This document shows, piece by piece, positions 53,605 to 63,195 of a stretch of 64,000 bases of DNA. Under the pieces are notes generated by a model, which was given only the letters and a program-made list of their open reading frames with translations, was not told the DNA's origin and did not search any database. The first letter of the stretch is position 1. Every line of letters begins with the position of its first letter. The translations under genes were made by a program, and so were the position numbers. Source of the DNA: Tupaia tana (lineage: Eukaryota; Chordata; Mammalia; Scandentia; Tupaiidae); NCBI GenBank assembly GCA_026018925.1, contig JAKSZU010000002.1, positions 155,976,400-156,040,399 of the forward strand, in the 5' to 3' direction.

Positions 53605-53864
53605 TAGGACCAGCAGATGGTGTAATGGTTACATCACTGGACTTCCATGTAGGTGACCGCGGTTCGAGTCCTGGACCCAGTGACTTAAACTCACTCTGGG
53701 TATGTGTGCCCAAAATCCTTAGAGAAGAATGGAGGAGAAGGGACTGAAGTGTGGCCATGTCCCCCCCACCCCCCAGGGGTGACTTCTCACTTTCTGTCTC
53801 TCTGTCTTTGTCTGTTTACTAAGCACATTTGCCCTATAACAAAGATCTCCTTAAAAAAATAAAT
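53605..53864 (+). mobile_element. SINE-A with TSD
   Basis: TAGGACCAGCAGATGGTGTA head, B box GGTTCGAGTCCTG. TSD AAAACATTTCATGGG at 53,590-53,604 and 53,865-53,879, exact. It sits directly upstream of an older SINE-A. Confidence 0.94.
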
Positions 53865-53877
53865 AAAACATTTCATG

Positions 53878-54112
53878 GGGCCAGCAGGTGGGGTAGTGTT
53901 TAAGGTGATGGACTCACACTTGGTCAACGGCAATTCAAGTACTGTACCAGGTGGTTTGAAACTCACTCTGGGCACGTGTGTGTACACGCCCAAATTCCCA
54001 AGGAGAGAACAGAGGAGAACGGATTGTGACGTGGCCATTACTTCTCACTTTCCGTCTCTCTGGCAAGTGCATGTGTCCTACATCAAAAATCTCAACAACA
54101 AAACAAAAAAAT
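53878..54112 (+). mobile_element. SINE-A (old) lacking the palindrome
   Basis: GGGGCCAGCAGGTGGGGTAG head. The palindrome region is cleanly missing (GTGGCCATTACTTCTCACTT). Confidence 0.87.
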
Positions 54113-54127
54113 TCAGAACAGAGAAGG

Positions 54128-54402
54128 TTTTTAATTTTATTTATTTATTTATTTTTTATTTTTGGAGAGGTTTTTACTATAGGGCGGTGCACTCACCAGA
54201 GAGACAGAGAGACAGAAAGTGAGAAATCACCCCCCAGGGGGGATGGCCACGCCACAATCCCTTCTCCTCCATTCTCCTCTTGGGATCTTGGGCACGCACA
54301 CACACGTGCCAGGCATGAGTTTAAGCCACCGGGTCCAGGACTCAAACCACGGTCAACTACATGGGAGTCCAGTGATATAGCCATTATGCTAACTGCTGGT
54401 CT
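54128..54402 (-). mobile_element. SINE-A (young) with short TSD
   Basis: Antisense copy with a TTTATTTATTTATTT-type tail. TSD CAGAGAAGG at 54,119-54,127 and 54,403-54,411. Confidence 0.92.
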
Positions 54403-54627
54403 CAGAGAAGGATTTCTTTTTTTACAAAAAGAAGAAATTTGAAATCACCTATAATCCAAAAATAATATCTTGGCACGTGTGCTTCTCATCTCCCTCTGGG
54501 TGTGCGCTGACGTTGTGTCTCACAAAGCAGGATCATCGCTCACACAGCTGTGCCTGGCCGCTGCAGCATCCCCACAGACACCCGGATTCCAGGAAGCTGA
54601 AACCCCTGCTGCCAAGTGGTGCAGAGT

Positions 54628-55000
54628 CTGCGTATAACCTACGCTCACTTCCGATAGACTTGGAGTTGTCTCTAGACTACACACAGTGCCTGAGAGAACG
54701 CAGACGTTATGTAGTCGGTTTAGGGTCAGCAGGTGCTGTGGTGAGGAAGGCGCTGGACTCCCACATGACAGCCTGCAGTTCAAGTCCCGAACCTGGTGGC
54801 TTGGTGGCTTGCTTTCTCATTTTCCCTCTGGTGAGAGCATGTGCCCTATAGTAAATCTAATAATAATAATAATAATAATAATAATATATACATAATTCTT
54901 TTTTTTAAAGTTATTCTAATGTCTTGTTTAGGGATAAGGAAAAAAGTCTGTATGTGTTCAGTAGAGATGCAACTTTTTTTCTAAATAGTTTTGATCACTA
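54628..55000 (+). mobile_element. Tigger-related DNA transposon fragment, split by SINE-B
   Basis: GCGTATAACCTACGCTCACT before the SINE and CTTGTTTAGGGATAAGGAAA, GTCTGTATGTGTTCAGTAGA after it follow a common Tigger-type internal sequence as I remember it. Ends are missing. Confidence 0.6.
54720..54905 (+). mobile_element. SINE-B inside the Tigger fragment
   Basis: TTTAGGGTCAGCAGGTGCTG head, AGTTCAAGTCCCG B box, duplicated GGTGGCTT, a short CT stretch, CCCTATAGTAAATC and a pure (TAA)n run at 54,857-54,884. Confidence 0.83.
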
Positions 55001-55098
55001 TATATATATAACGATCCTTTCCTCATGTTATGAAATATTTAAGACCAGACTTTTATATCGGGAATAAAGGCGATTTCATCAGGAAGACTGCCCTTCTT

Positions 55099-55365
55099 TT
55101 TTTTTTTTTTTTTAAGAGAGATTTTTGCTATAGGGCACACATACTTATGGGAGAGACAGGGTCAGAGAGACAGAAGGTGAGAAATCACCCCCCAGGGGGG
55201 ATGACCACGCTGCAATCCCTTCTCCTCCATTCTCCTCAGGGTTTTGGGCAGCAGGCACGGGCGCCTGGCGTGGCCTTCCAGCTGCCAAGTCTGGGACTCC
55301 AGCCGCAGTCAACTACAGGGGAGTCCAGGGTAACCATTCCGCCATTACACCATCTGCTGGGCCCC
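55099..55365 (-). mobile_element. SINE-A
   Basis: Antisense copy with an 18-nt T-run and palindrome ATCACCCCCCAGGGGGGAT. GCCCTTCTT flanks it at 55,090-55,098 and 55,370-55,378. Confidence 0.88.
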
Positions 55366-55397
55366 ACCCGCCCTTCTTCTTTTTGTTTCCTTTTCTT

Positions 55398-55612
55398 GAT
55401 TTTTTTAAAGATGTTTTTGCCTTAGGGCACCTGGGCTAGACAGTGAGAGGGAAAGTGAGAACTGCCCCCCAGGGGACGGTCATGGCATTAAGATCGCGGA
55501 AAGCCCCGGCGCACACACGCGCCTGGCGAGATCTTGAAGCCACGGGGTCCAGGGCTCCACCCACAGCTGGCCACGTAGGAGTCCGGAGACGTGTCCACCT
55601 CCCGCCTGCTGC
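55398..55612 (-). mobile_element. SINE-A, old, GC-rich
   Basis: Antisense copy: GATGTTTTTGCCTTAGGGCA, GAACTGCCCCCCAGGGGACG, then GGGCAGCAGGCGGGAGGTGG as minus-strand head. Part of the body is missing. Confidence 0.72.
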
Positions 55613-56560
55613 CCGCACCCCTGCCCTTCTTACAAAGCAGTGTCCGTGAGGGCACCGAGAGAGGCCCCCCCCGTCCCCCCGAGGGCTCTGTCCTCTGCCA
55701 AACCCCACAGAAGGCAGGAATGAAGGACAGTCCTGGGTTCTGCGCTCTGGGTGGGAAGTCCAGGTCCCCTGAGTTTGCTGGAGGCCAAGTGCCACCGCGT
55801 GCTGCCCTCCCCCCGGGCGTTTCCAATGCGGCAGGCCGAAAGGGGTGTGCGAAGTGCGGAGGGGGCCAGGGCGGAGATCCCTGGAGGCCCACAGACCTGA
55901 CACCCGTGGATGGCTGGGGGATCCTGGGCCAGACCAAGCCCCCGTCTTTCTGGACCATGACTGGGAGCGCCAGGGAGTATTCGACAAGATGGTGCTTCCG
56001 GCGGCCACGCGGGCCTCCACCGCCCCAGTGGCCCTCTCCAGGAGGCGCTGCACCCACCTGGCAGCTGAATGCTGCGTCCCACCTGCCCCCAGCTGTCCCG
56101 TGGGACGTCCCAGCAGGTGGGGGGCAGGGGCGCGTGGGTCGCCATCTCCCCATGACAACGCCCCGGCGGCCCTCGAGCTGTGACACCCATGCCCAGCCGG
56201 TGCACCCGAGCCCGGCAGCCCGGACACGTGGCCAGACAGAGGGCGAATCCGGAGTGGGGGGCAGAGTGGGTACCCCCTCAGCCTGCACCAGAGCCTGCAG
56301 GTCGGTCAGCCAAGAACAGGAAAACCATTTCCTTAGTCACAGTTGGGTTTGTATTTAAAACATAAAGGCCCATTGTCCTGAAGTCGCCCAGCCTGTCTGA
56401 CCACTTAGGAAATTTCACTCTGTTCTGCTGAACTTGGAGTCGGCCACCCCACGTGGCCTGGGCTGGGAGACCCGCACCACCCACCACCCGCAGGGGAGCT
56501 GCACCGGTGAACCGGAGAGGCCTTGCTGGTTTAAGTTTCAGTGAGAGCACCTGAAGCTAC
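55613..56560. other. GC-rich, CpG-containing region without an assigned gene
   Basis: Strikingly GC-rich compared with the rest of the window, with many CpG between 55,790 and 56,260. Long frames (up to 266 codons) exist in four of six frames at once, which is what high GC alone produces. No splice-bounded exon, domain or homopolymer-free repeat is convincing. It could be a CpG island or just a GC-rich island. Confidence 0.45.
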
Positions 56561-56902
56561 TCTTGAAAAGGTTTCCTTCCCAGTGCCCAGGTTGGCTGTA
56601 AGGACAGTGAGCACGCCACTACCCAGCAGGGGGTGAATAATTAACCTGGAAATTAAGTATTGCTGGTGGCAGCTGTGTGCGTTCTCTGTGTGTGGCAAAG
56701 GCCTATTACTGCGTGACTAGGTCCCCATAGACTCGCCATACATTATCAGACAATCTTACCTCCATGTCAGGCCCTCGCACTGAATTCTTCTGGGACATTC
56801 CTAAATGTATATTGATGTTAAGTGTGTGACTGAGACCAGTGTGTGTTTGTAGAAGCTGCAGATTTTATCCTCAGCATCCAAAAGTCCTTGTACATTTTTT
56901 TT
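56561..56902. other. Unassigned single-copy DNA
   Basis: Lower GC. AATAATTAACCTGGAAATTA near 56,636 and the sequence up to 56,800 look single-copy and repeat-free. Confidence 0.4.
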
Positions 56903-56914
56903 CAAAGTAGGAGC

Positions 56915-57188
56915 TTTTTTTTTTTTTTTCCCTGAGAGTTTTTTTGCCTTGGGGCACATGCTATCACAGGAGAGAGAGACATAGTGAGAGGGAAGTGAGA
57001 AATCACTCCCCCCGGGTGTGTGTATGTGGCCATGCCATAGTCCCTTGTCCTCCATTCTCCTCCCGGGACCTTGGGCACATATGCACATGCACTTGGTGTG
57101 AGTTTCAAGCTACCAGGTCTGGGACTTGAACCATGGTCGACCATGTGGTAGTCCAGCGATGTAACTGCTACGCCATCTGCTGGCCCCT
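56915..57188 (-). mobile_element. SINE-A with TSD
   Basis: Antisense copy; TSD CAAAGTAGGAGC at 56,903-56,914 and CAAAGCAGAAGC at 57,189-57,200. Head GGGGCCAGCAGATGGCGTAG on the minus strand. Confidence 0.94.
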
Positions 57189-57200
57189 CAAAGCAGAAGC

Positions 57201-57456
57201 GTTTTGTTTTGTTTTTTTTTTTTTTTGAGAGATTTTTCTTATAGGGCATGTGTGCTCACCAGAGAGAGACAGAAAAACAGAAAGCAAGATATCACCACCC
57301 AGGGGGGATAGCCACACTGCAATCCCGTCTCCTCCATTCTCCTCTTGGGATTTTGGCTTGTATGCACATGTGCCCGGCACCACTGGGTCTGGGCCTCAAA
57401 CTGCGAGGACTGTGTGCAAGTCCAGCGAGGTAACCGTTATGCCATCTGCTGGTCTC
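57201..57456 (-). mobile_element. SINE-A at the same target site
   Basis: A second antisense copy using the repeat at 57,189-57,200 and CAAAGCAGGGGC at 57,457-57,468. The head is shortened (CACTGGGTCTGGGCCTCAAA). Confidence 0.92.
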
Positions 57457-57569
57457 CAAAGCAGGGGCTTTTACATGGGCAGAGACATGGATACAGAGGA
57501 GGCCGTGGAGGGCACCGGCTCTAATCTGAGACAGCAGCTGCTACCAAATACGCCAGGAAGCCCTGACAC

Positions 57570-57813
57570 TGTACTGGATAAGGGGCTGGATCCCACACAG
57601 CCACTGCACAGTTCAAGTCCCAGCCCGGAGGCTTCAAAGACATGCTGGTCACGTGTGCATGTGTGCCCAAAATCCCGAGAGGAAGATGAAGGAGAAGGGA
57701 CTACAGGGTGGCCATCCCTCTGGGGGCGATTTCTCACTTTCCTTCTCTCTCTCTCTCTCTCTCTCTCTGTGCATATGCCCTATAGGAAATTAAAAAAAAA
57801 AAAAAAAAAAAGT
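57570..57813 (+). mobile_element. SINE-A/D hybrid-looking copy with TSD
   Basis: Head TGTACTGGATAAGGGGCTGG lacks the usual start, but TSD AAGCCCTGACAC at 57,558-57,569 and 57,814-57,825 fixes the ends. (CT)n at 57,741-57,769 and a 20-nt A tail. Confidence 0.9.
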
Positions 57814-57825
57814 AAGCCCTGACAC

Positions 57826-58096
57826 CAACCTGTAGTTCTTGTCCTCCAACCTTTACATTCACATAATCATTTTGTAAGAATAGTGAGGAAAATAAGACGA
57901 CAAGTAAAACAAAACTCATGAATGACATTAAGGAATAGCAGGGCGCGCCAACTTTTTACTCTGAACATTATAAAGAGAAGGAGCTAAGTTATTACAAATT
58001 CTTTGCTATACAAACTATATTTTAAGGTAAATAAGTAGGCCTATTAGATGAGAAAAAAAGAGTTTCTATATACATAAGAATTCCCATTAAAAATAC
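57826..58096. other. Unassigned AT-rich DNA
   Basis: Nothing recognised. Confidence 0.4.
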
Positions 58097-58112
58097 TGTT
58101 GAATAGCATTTT

Positions 58113-58386
58113 TTTTTTAAGTTTTTTTGCCACAGGGCTTGTGCAGTTGCTGGAGAGAGAGACAGTGAGAGGGAAAGTGAGAACTCCCCCCCCCCCCACC
58201 CGCCACCACACCACCACTGGGAGGATGGCCATGCTGCAATCCCCCCTCCTCCACTCTCCCCCTGGGATTCTGGGCATGCATGCACACATACCCGGAGGAA
58301 TACTCAGACCACTGGGGTAGGAACTCGAACCATAGTCAGACACGTGGGAGTCCAGTGCTGCAACTACTACACCACCTGCTGGCTCC
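58113..58386 (-). mobile_element. SINE-A with 16-bp TSD and C-run expansion
   Basis: TSD TGTTGAATAGCATTTT at 58,097-58,112 and 58,387-58,402, exact. The palindrome's C-arm has grown to a 14-nt C-run followed by CACCACACCACCACTGGGAG. Confidence 0.94.
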
Positions 58387-58415
58387 TGTTGAATAGCATT
58401 TTAAGAATATATCTG

Positions 58416-58585
58416 GGGGCCAGCCAGTGGCATGGTGGTTAAGGTGGCCAGATTCCATGTGGCCGACTTTGTGGTTTGTATCCTGGTCCCACAGCATGGG
58501 ATACAGGCAGGGCGTGGGTGCCTGCGTGCCCAAGTTCTGAGAGGAAACTGGAGAAGTGATTGTGGCGTGGCCATCTCTCTGAGGG

Positions 58586-58651
<66 letters not shown>

Positions 58652-58665
58652 CTATTGGAAAACTT

Positions 58666-58670
<5 letters not shown>
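58416..58670 (+). mobile_element. SINE-D/A-like with two microsatellites
   Basis: GGGGGCCAGCCAGTGGCATG head. The CT stretch has become (TC)n at 58,590-58,646 and the tail (GATA)n. AAGAATATAT / AAGAATACAT flank the whole (58,404 and 58,719). Confidence 0.82.
58590..58646. repeat. (TC)n microsatellite
   Basis: About 28 uninterrupted TC units arising from the SINE's CT stretch. Confidence 0.95.

Positions 58671-58711
<41 letters not shown>
58666..58711. repeat. (GATA)n microsatellite
   Basis: About eleven GATA units in place of the SINE A tail. Confidence 0.95.
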
Positions 58712-58732
58712 GATAGAAAGAATACATATTGT

Positions 58733-59275
58733 GGAGCCAGCCCCACAGCCCTGTGGTTGAGCGCTGAGCAGAAGTCAGACCAATATGGTCGATGAGGTTC
58801 AAGTTCGGGTTTACTCCTGGCTTCAAAAACACATGGAGCATGGGACCAGCAGTTAGCGTAATGGCTGTCACTGGACTCCCGCGTAGTCGACTGCAGTTCG
58901 CGTCCCGGACCCAGTGGCTTAAAACTCACGCCGGGTGCGTGTGAGTGCGTGCGTGCCCAAGATCCGGAGAGGAGAATGGAGGAGAAGGGATTGCGGTGTG
59001 GCCATCCCCCCGGGGGGGTGATTTCTCGCTTTCTGTCTCTCTGTCTCTGTCTGTCTGGTGAGCGCACACGCCCTATAGCAAAAACTTCTAAAAAACAAAC
59101 AAACAAACAAACAAACAAAAAACACATGGAGCGCACGTGTGCATGGCCCAAGTCCTGATGGGATGGGGAATTGGAGGGGAAATGACTGCAGTGCGACCTG
59201 CCCCACTTGGGGGTGCTTTTTCTCCTTCTCTTGGCCCTCACTCTTGTGTACCCTCTGACATTAAAAAAAAGGAGG
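58733..59275 (+). mobile_element. SINE-D split by a SINE-A
   Basis: GAGCCAGCCCCACAGCCCTG head to 58,839. The body resumes at 59,133 (GCACGTGTGCATGGCCCAAG) and ends CCCTCTGACATTAAAAAAAA. Confidence 0.85.
58840..59117 (+). mobile_element. SINE-A (young) inside SINE-D
   Basis: GGGACCAGCAGTTAGCGTAA head, (AAAC)n tail. TSD AAAAACACATGGAGC at 58,825-58,839 and 59,118-59,132, exact. Among the least decayed A copies. Confidence 0.96.
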
Positions 59276-59509
59276 ACGCTTTGTAACTTCTAATGAAATA
59301 ACTGGCTCAGGGCGCTGTCACTGGTGGAGGTTGAGGCTGAGCCTCATAACAAAGGGGTGAGGCTGTCCTCCTCTAAACCACTGGGGAGTCTAAAAGGGAG
59401 ACACCAGGCTGTACACGTGCATGAAATATGCTTATCAGAAAAAAATTTAAAAGGGCAAGATGGAAGTAGGGAAAGAGGGAAGAAAAAAAGGAAGGGGCAA
59501 GGACTCTGG
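59276..59509. other. Unassigned DNA leading into the minisatellite
   Basis: Becomes purine-rich from about 59,450. No gene. Confidence 0.4.
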
Positions 59510-60002
59510 AAAAGGAAGAAGGAAGAGGAGGGAGGCAGGGAGAGGAGGAAGGGAGAGAGATGGGGAGGGAGGCAGGGAGGGGGGAGGGAGGCAGGGAGAG
59601 GGGGAGGGAGGCAGGGAGGGAGAGGGGGAGGGAGGCAGGAAGGGAGAGGGGGAGGCAGGGAGGGAGAGAGGGAGGGAGGCAGGGAGGGAGAGGGGGAGGG
59701 AGGCAGGGAGAGGGGGAGGGAGGCAGGGAGGAGGGGAGGGAGGCAGGGAGGGGGGGAGGGAGGCAGGGAGGGAGAGGGGGAGGCAGGGAGGGAGAGAGGG
59801 AGGGAGGCAGGGAGGGAGAGGGGGAGGGAGGCAGGGAGAGGGGGAGGGAGGCAGGGAGGAGGGGAGGGAGGCAGGGAGGGGGGGAGGCAGGGAGAGGGGG
59901 AGGGAGAGGGGGAGGGAGGCAGGGAGAGGGGGAGGGAGGCAGGGAGGGGGGGAGGCAGGGAGAGGGGGAGGGAGACAGGGAGAGAGGGAGGGAGGCAGGT
60001 GG
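59510..60002. repeat. Purine-rich GGGA minisatellite with higher-order repeat
   Basis: About 490 bp built from GGGAGGGAGGCAGGGAGA-like units; the plus strand is almost all G and A, with a C once per unit. A ~117-bp block starting at 59,642 recurs identically from 59,770, a 128-bp period. Open frames of 150-255 codons here are artefacts of the repeat. Confidence 0.95.
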
Positions 60003-60174
60003 GAGGCCCTGAGCTCAGGCAGGCTGTTGCTCTAACTCCCAGTCCATCAGAACTACAGAGACAGAGCAACGAGTTATGTAAAAGAAATTAGGGATGGCAA
60101 AAGACGGGGAGAAAATATTGTAAATTCAGCCTAACCAACAGGAGTCATTAACACCTCCAATAAAGCACTATTGT

Positions 60175-60365
60175 GGGGGCCGCATGGTAGCACAGTGGTA
60201 ACGAGCTGGGCCTACGTAGCAAGGTCCCAGGTTCTCATCCCGGGCCCTGCTGTACACAAGTGTGGTCATACACAAGTGTGGCTATGACCTTGGCTGGCTG
60301 AGATTGGGGGTGGAGGAAGGCCCTGTTGGGGGTTGCCCCTCTCTCTCAGAAGAAAGAAAGAAATT
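60175..60365 (+). mobile_element. SINE-C
   Basis: GGGGGCCGCATGGTAGCACA head, CCAGGTTCTCATCCCGGG near the B box, an internal duplication of ATACACAAGTGTGG, CCCTGTTGGGGGTTGCCCCT and a GAAAGAAAGAAAT tail. Confidence 0.82.
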
Positions 60366-60451
60366 AAACGAACACAAAACCTATCGTGGCACTGCTCTCA
60401 TTTTGTGCTTAAATAATTTAACATTTCATCTTTTTCAAAAAATGGTCCTCC

Positions 60452-60718
60452 TTTTTCTTAAAATTTTTTAGAGATTTTTGCTACAGGCTGCGTGTGCCCA
60501 CCAGAGAGACAGAGACAGAGAGAGATAGAAAGACAGAAAGCAAGAAATCACCCCCCGGGGGGATGGTCACACGACGACTCTCCTCCTCCATTCTCCTCTT
60601 GGGATCTTGGGCATGTACGCACACTGTGTAAGTTTTAAGCTGCTGTGTCTGGGACTTGAACCGCGGTCAACTCTGTGGAGGTCCAGCAATGTAACCATTA
60701 CACCCTCTGCTGGTCCCT
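60452..60718 (-). mobile_element. SINE-A
   Basis: Antisense copy, palindrome ATCACCCCCCGGGGGGAT. Head AAGGGACCAGCAGAGGGTGT on the minus strand. Confidence 0.9.
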
Positions 60719-60729
60719 TTTCTCTCTCT

Positions 60730-60917
60730 CTCTTTTTTTAAAGAATTCATTTAATTTTATGTATTAACATCATCGTTTTTCAATTTGCCATAGGCATGCA
60801 CACTCACCATAGACGGTGGTGGGAGAGTGAGAAAGCAAGCTGCCAGATCCAGGATTCGAACTGCAGTAGGCCACGTGAGAGTCCAGTGCCTCAACCACCA
60901 CTCTACCTGCTTGCCCC
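60730..60917 (-). mobile_element. SINE-B
   Basis: Antisense B, head GGGGCAAGCAGGTAGAGTGG on the minus strand. The tail includes TTATGTATTAACATCATC. Confidence 0.8.
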
Positions 60918-60934
60918 TCTTAATTTTTATTTAC

Positions 60935-61184
60935 ATATTCCTTTCTTAGTTTCTGCTATAGGGTATGTGCACTTGCTAGATAGAGACAGAGAGAGAGAGA
61001 GGGAAAGTGAAAAATCACCCCCTGGGGGGGATGGCCAGGCCTCAATCCCTTCTCCATCCTCCTCTCAGGATTTGGGCATGCACATGAACCCGTGTGTCTT
61101 TCAAGATGTTGGATCTGGGATTCAGATCTTTCATTGGTTGTGCAGGACCCAGCCATTTTAACCTCCGTGCCACCCGTCTGGCCC
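60935..61184 (-). mobile_element. SINE-A (old subfamily)
   Basis: Antisense copy: TTTCTGCTATAGGGTATGTG, palindrome ATCACCCCCTGGGGGGGAT. Third antisense SINE in a row. Confidence 0.85.
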
Positions 61185-61867
61185 TCAGCATTTCATCTTC
61201 CACAGTGGGCTTATATTTTCCTGTTAAATTTGGCATTTGGGAAGTCAGTCCTTTGTTGAGGCAACAGTTGTTGAATTACCACTCAAGATGAAATAATTTT
61301 CAAACTACAGTTCTTCAATCTGATGAGCACTGCCAAAAAAGAAAACACCCTTCATCCCAAAGCCTTAGAACTGGGGAGGCAAAGCCCAGTGGCAAGTGCT
61401 CTTTCCTTTAAAGTGAGTGGCATTCCCCATGACCCTCCATTCTACCATTGTCTCATCTGTCTCTGTTGGAAGTGACTGGCAGGTCTCGGGGCTGGCAGCC
61501 TCGGCGCTTGGTGGTGCCAGCACACTCATCACCTGGAAAGCTCTTCCTCAGTCTGTTTATTTTACAAACTTTTATGCGTCCTCCAAAATTTAGCTCACAT
61601 CACATCTGTTCGCGGATGACGGAGAGACAACAAAAACACAGACTCGTTCCATTAGGAAGGTGAGAGCAGGAACAGCTCTGACCCAGGCCCTGAGGAGGCA
61701 GCCCTCTGCACTCACGCCCCACCGTCACGTCCCTTGGGGTTCCTTTCCACCTTTACCTTTTAGAGTTTTTATTACTCAGGAAATGTTCAGACACATCCAA
61801 AAGGAGAGCAAATAGAACCAGGTTTCTTTCACGCGTCGTTAACAACTAGCATTGGCTTCTCCTCCAC
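61185..61867. other. Unassigned single-copy DNA
   Basis: About 680 bp with no named repeat and no credible coding frame. A much-decayed MIR/L2 is possible near 61,450-61,600. Confidence 0.4.
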
Positions 61868-62143
61868 CACATTTTTTACTTTATTTCTTAAAATTTCGGC
61901 AGAGGGCGTGTGCGCTTGCTGGAGAGAAACACAGTTGGAAACTGAGAAAATACCTCCCGCAGGGAAGGTATGGTCATGCCCTGATCCCTTCTCCATTTTC
62001 CCCTCCTGTCTGGATTTGGGGCATGCACAAACTTGCATGGGGAGCCTTTCCCAAGCCACCGGGTCTGGGACTCAAACCACACGACTGACAATGTATAAGA
62101 GGATCCAGCCACCTTAATTACCATGCCATGGGCCAATGGCCCT
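61868..62143 (-). mobile_element. SINE-D
   Basis: Antisense D, TTTCGGCAGAGGGCGTGTGC tail end and CATGCCATGGGCCAATGGCC head area. Confidence 0.75.
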
Positions 62144-62625
62144 CTGGAGGATTAGAAAGCAAATCCCAGACATCCCATGAAGTTGAAGTCCTGGATCCAC
62201 TTCTGCATTTGTCGCGTTGTTTTGGAATTTGTTTACATGGCGGCCTCTAATGGACCACTGGCCATCAGGAACAGGGTCTCCTTTATGGCTGTGAAACTAG
62301 ACAGAACTGGCCCCCAGCTGGTCCACCGGACACACTTGAATTCAACGTGTAGTTAGGGCGGTGGATAGACCTCCACAGGCTGAAGGACAGGTCATCAAGC
62401 ATGGAACGCACGGTGCCAGGCCCTGAATGTGCGTTTAGCCAGATCTCCTCATGCAGGACTGGGCCCGGCAGCGCTGGCGCTGGCATGGCGGCTGTGGAGC
62501 GCGGTGGTTAGGCACGCAGGCTCTGCAGGCAAAGTGCCTGATAGGGTTCCAGCTCCTCTGCCACTGCTGTCGTTGCGTATGGCAGGTGGTGTTTTCTGAA
62601 GATGGCTGCAGTAACGTCTCCTACC
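62144..62625. other. Unassigned single-copy DNA
   Basis: Nothing recognised; moderately GC-rich. Confidence 0.4.
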
Positions 62626-62850
62626 CAGGGCCAGCAGGTGGGTGGAGATTAAGGCACTGGATCCCTCGTGGCTGGGTACGTGGAGATCTACTAGACGCAG
62701 ATCCGGGGTTTGAAAAATCATGCCAGGCGCGTGTGTGTGTACCCAAACTCCTGAGAGGAGACTGAGGAGAAGGGACTGTGGTGTGGCCATCCCCCCCGGG
62801 AGATGATCTCTCTCTCTCTCGCTCTCTGGAAGCGTGTGCACCCTATACCT
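62626..62850 (+). mobile_element. SINE-A (old subfamily)
   Basis: AGGGCCAGCAGGTGGGTGGA head, body to CATCCCCCCCGGGAGATGAT, CT stretch, CACCCTATACC end without a long A tail. Confidence 0.82.
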
Positions 62851-62985
62851 AGGACAAAGCAGAGGTCTCCTGTCTCACACCTTCCGGGATGTGGCTGTTC
62901 CCATGGAGAGGTACCTTCCGATCCTCCCCCTTGCATCCGTGTGAGCCCGTGACCACGGCGGGGCTCCATTATGGGATACGGGCAG
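62851..62985. other. Short unassigned GC-rich stretch
   Basis: Nothing recognised. Confidence 0.35.
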
Positions 62986-62987
62986 GT

Positions 62988-63195
62988 CTAGCCGTGGTGG
63001 CATGAGGAGGGCACGGCTGTGGGACGGCGGGGGCCACACAGGAGGCACGGTTTGGGTCCTGGATCAACCTGAACAGGCCAGGTGTGGTGGCGAGTGCCTG
63101 CGGTCCTGGCTGGATCACCACGCGGGGATGCCCTGGAGAAACGCCCGCACCCCCCGCTCTGCCACCCAGTGCTCTCATCCAAAAGCACAACAACA
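62988..63195 (+). mobile_element. Old SINE, C-type with an Alu-like middle
   Basis: CTAGCCGTGGTGGCATGAGG and GGGGGCCACACAGGAGGCAC resemble a C head. The next part, GGCCAGGTGTGGTGGCGAGT, also resembles the start of a 7SL-derived SINE. A CAAAAGCACAACAACAAAG tail ends it. I cannot choose between one C copy and two elements. Confidence 0.45.

Noticed and set aside
55436-56358. Open frames of 190-266 codons on both strands
   Set aside because: They overlap in several frames at once, run through a SINE-A at their left end, and lack domains or splice structure. High GC removes stop codons by chance.
58113-58200. Regularly spaced repeats that might suggest a CRISPR array
   Set aside because: All regular repeats here are microsatellites, minisatellites or SINE parts in a mammalian genome; there are no spacers.
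58336-59241. A 301-codon minus-strand frame
   Set aside because: It is made of SINE-A, SINE-D, (TC)n and (GATA)n sequence in antisense.
59324-60091. Open frames of 150-255 codons rich in G, R, E or P, S, L
   Set aside because: They are translations of the GGGA minisatellite and carry no independent evidence of coding.
63076-63195. A definite Alu-like element
   Set aside because: GGCCAGGTGTGGTGGCGAGT is suggestive, but the neighbouring sequence also fits a SINE-C body, so I left it as an ambiguous old SINE.
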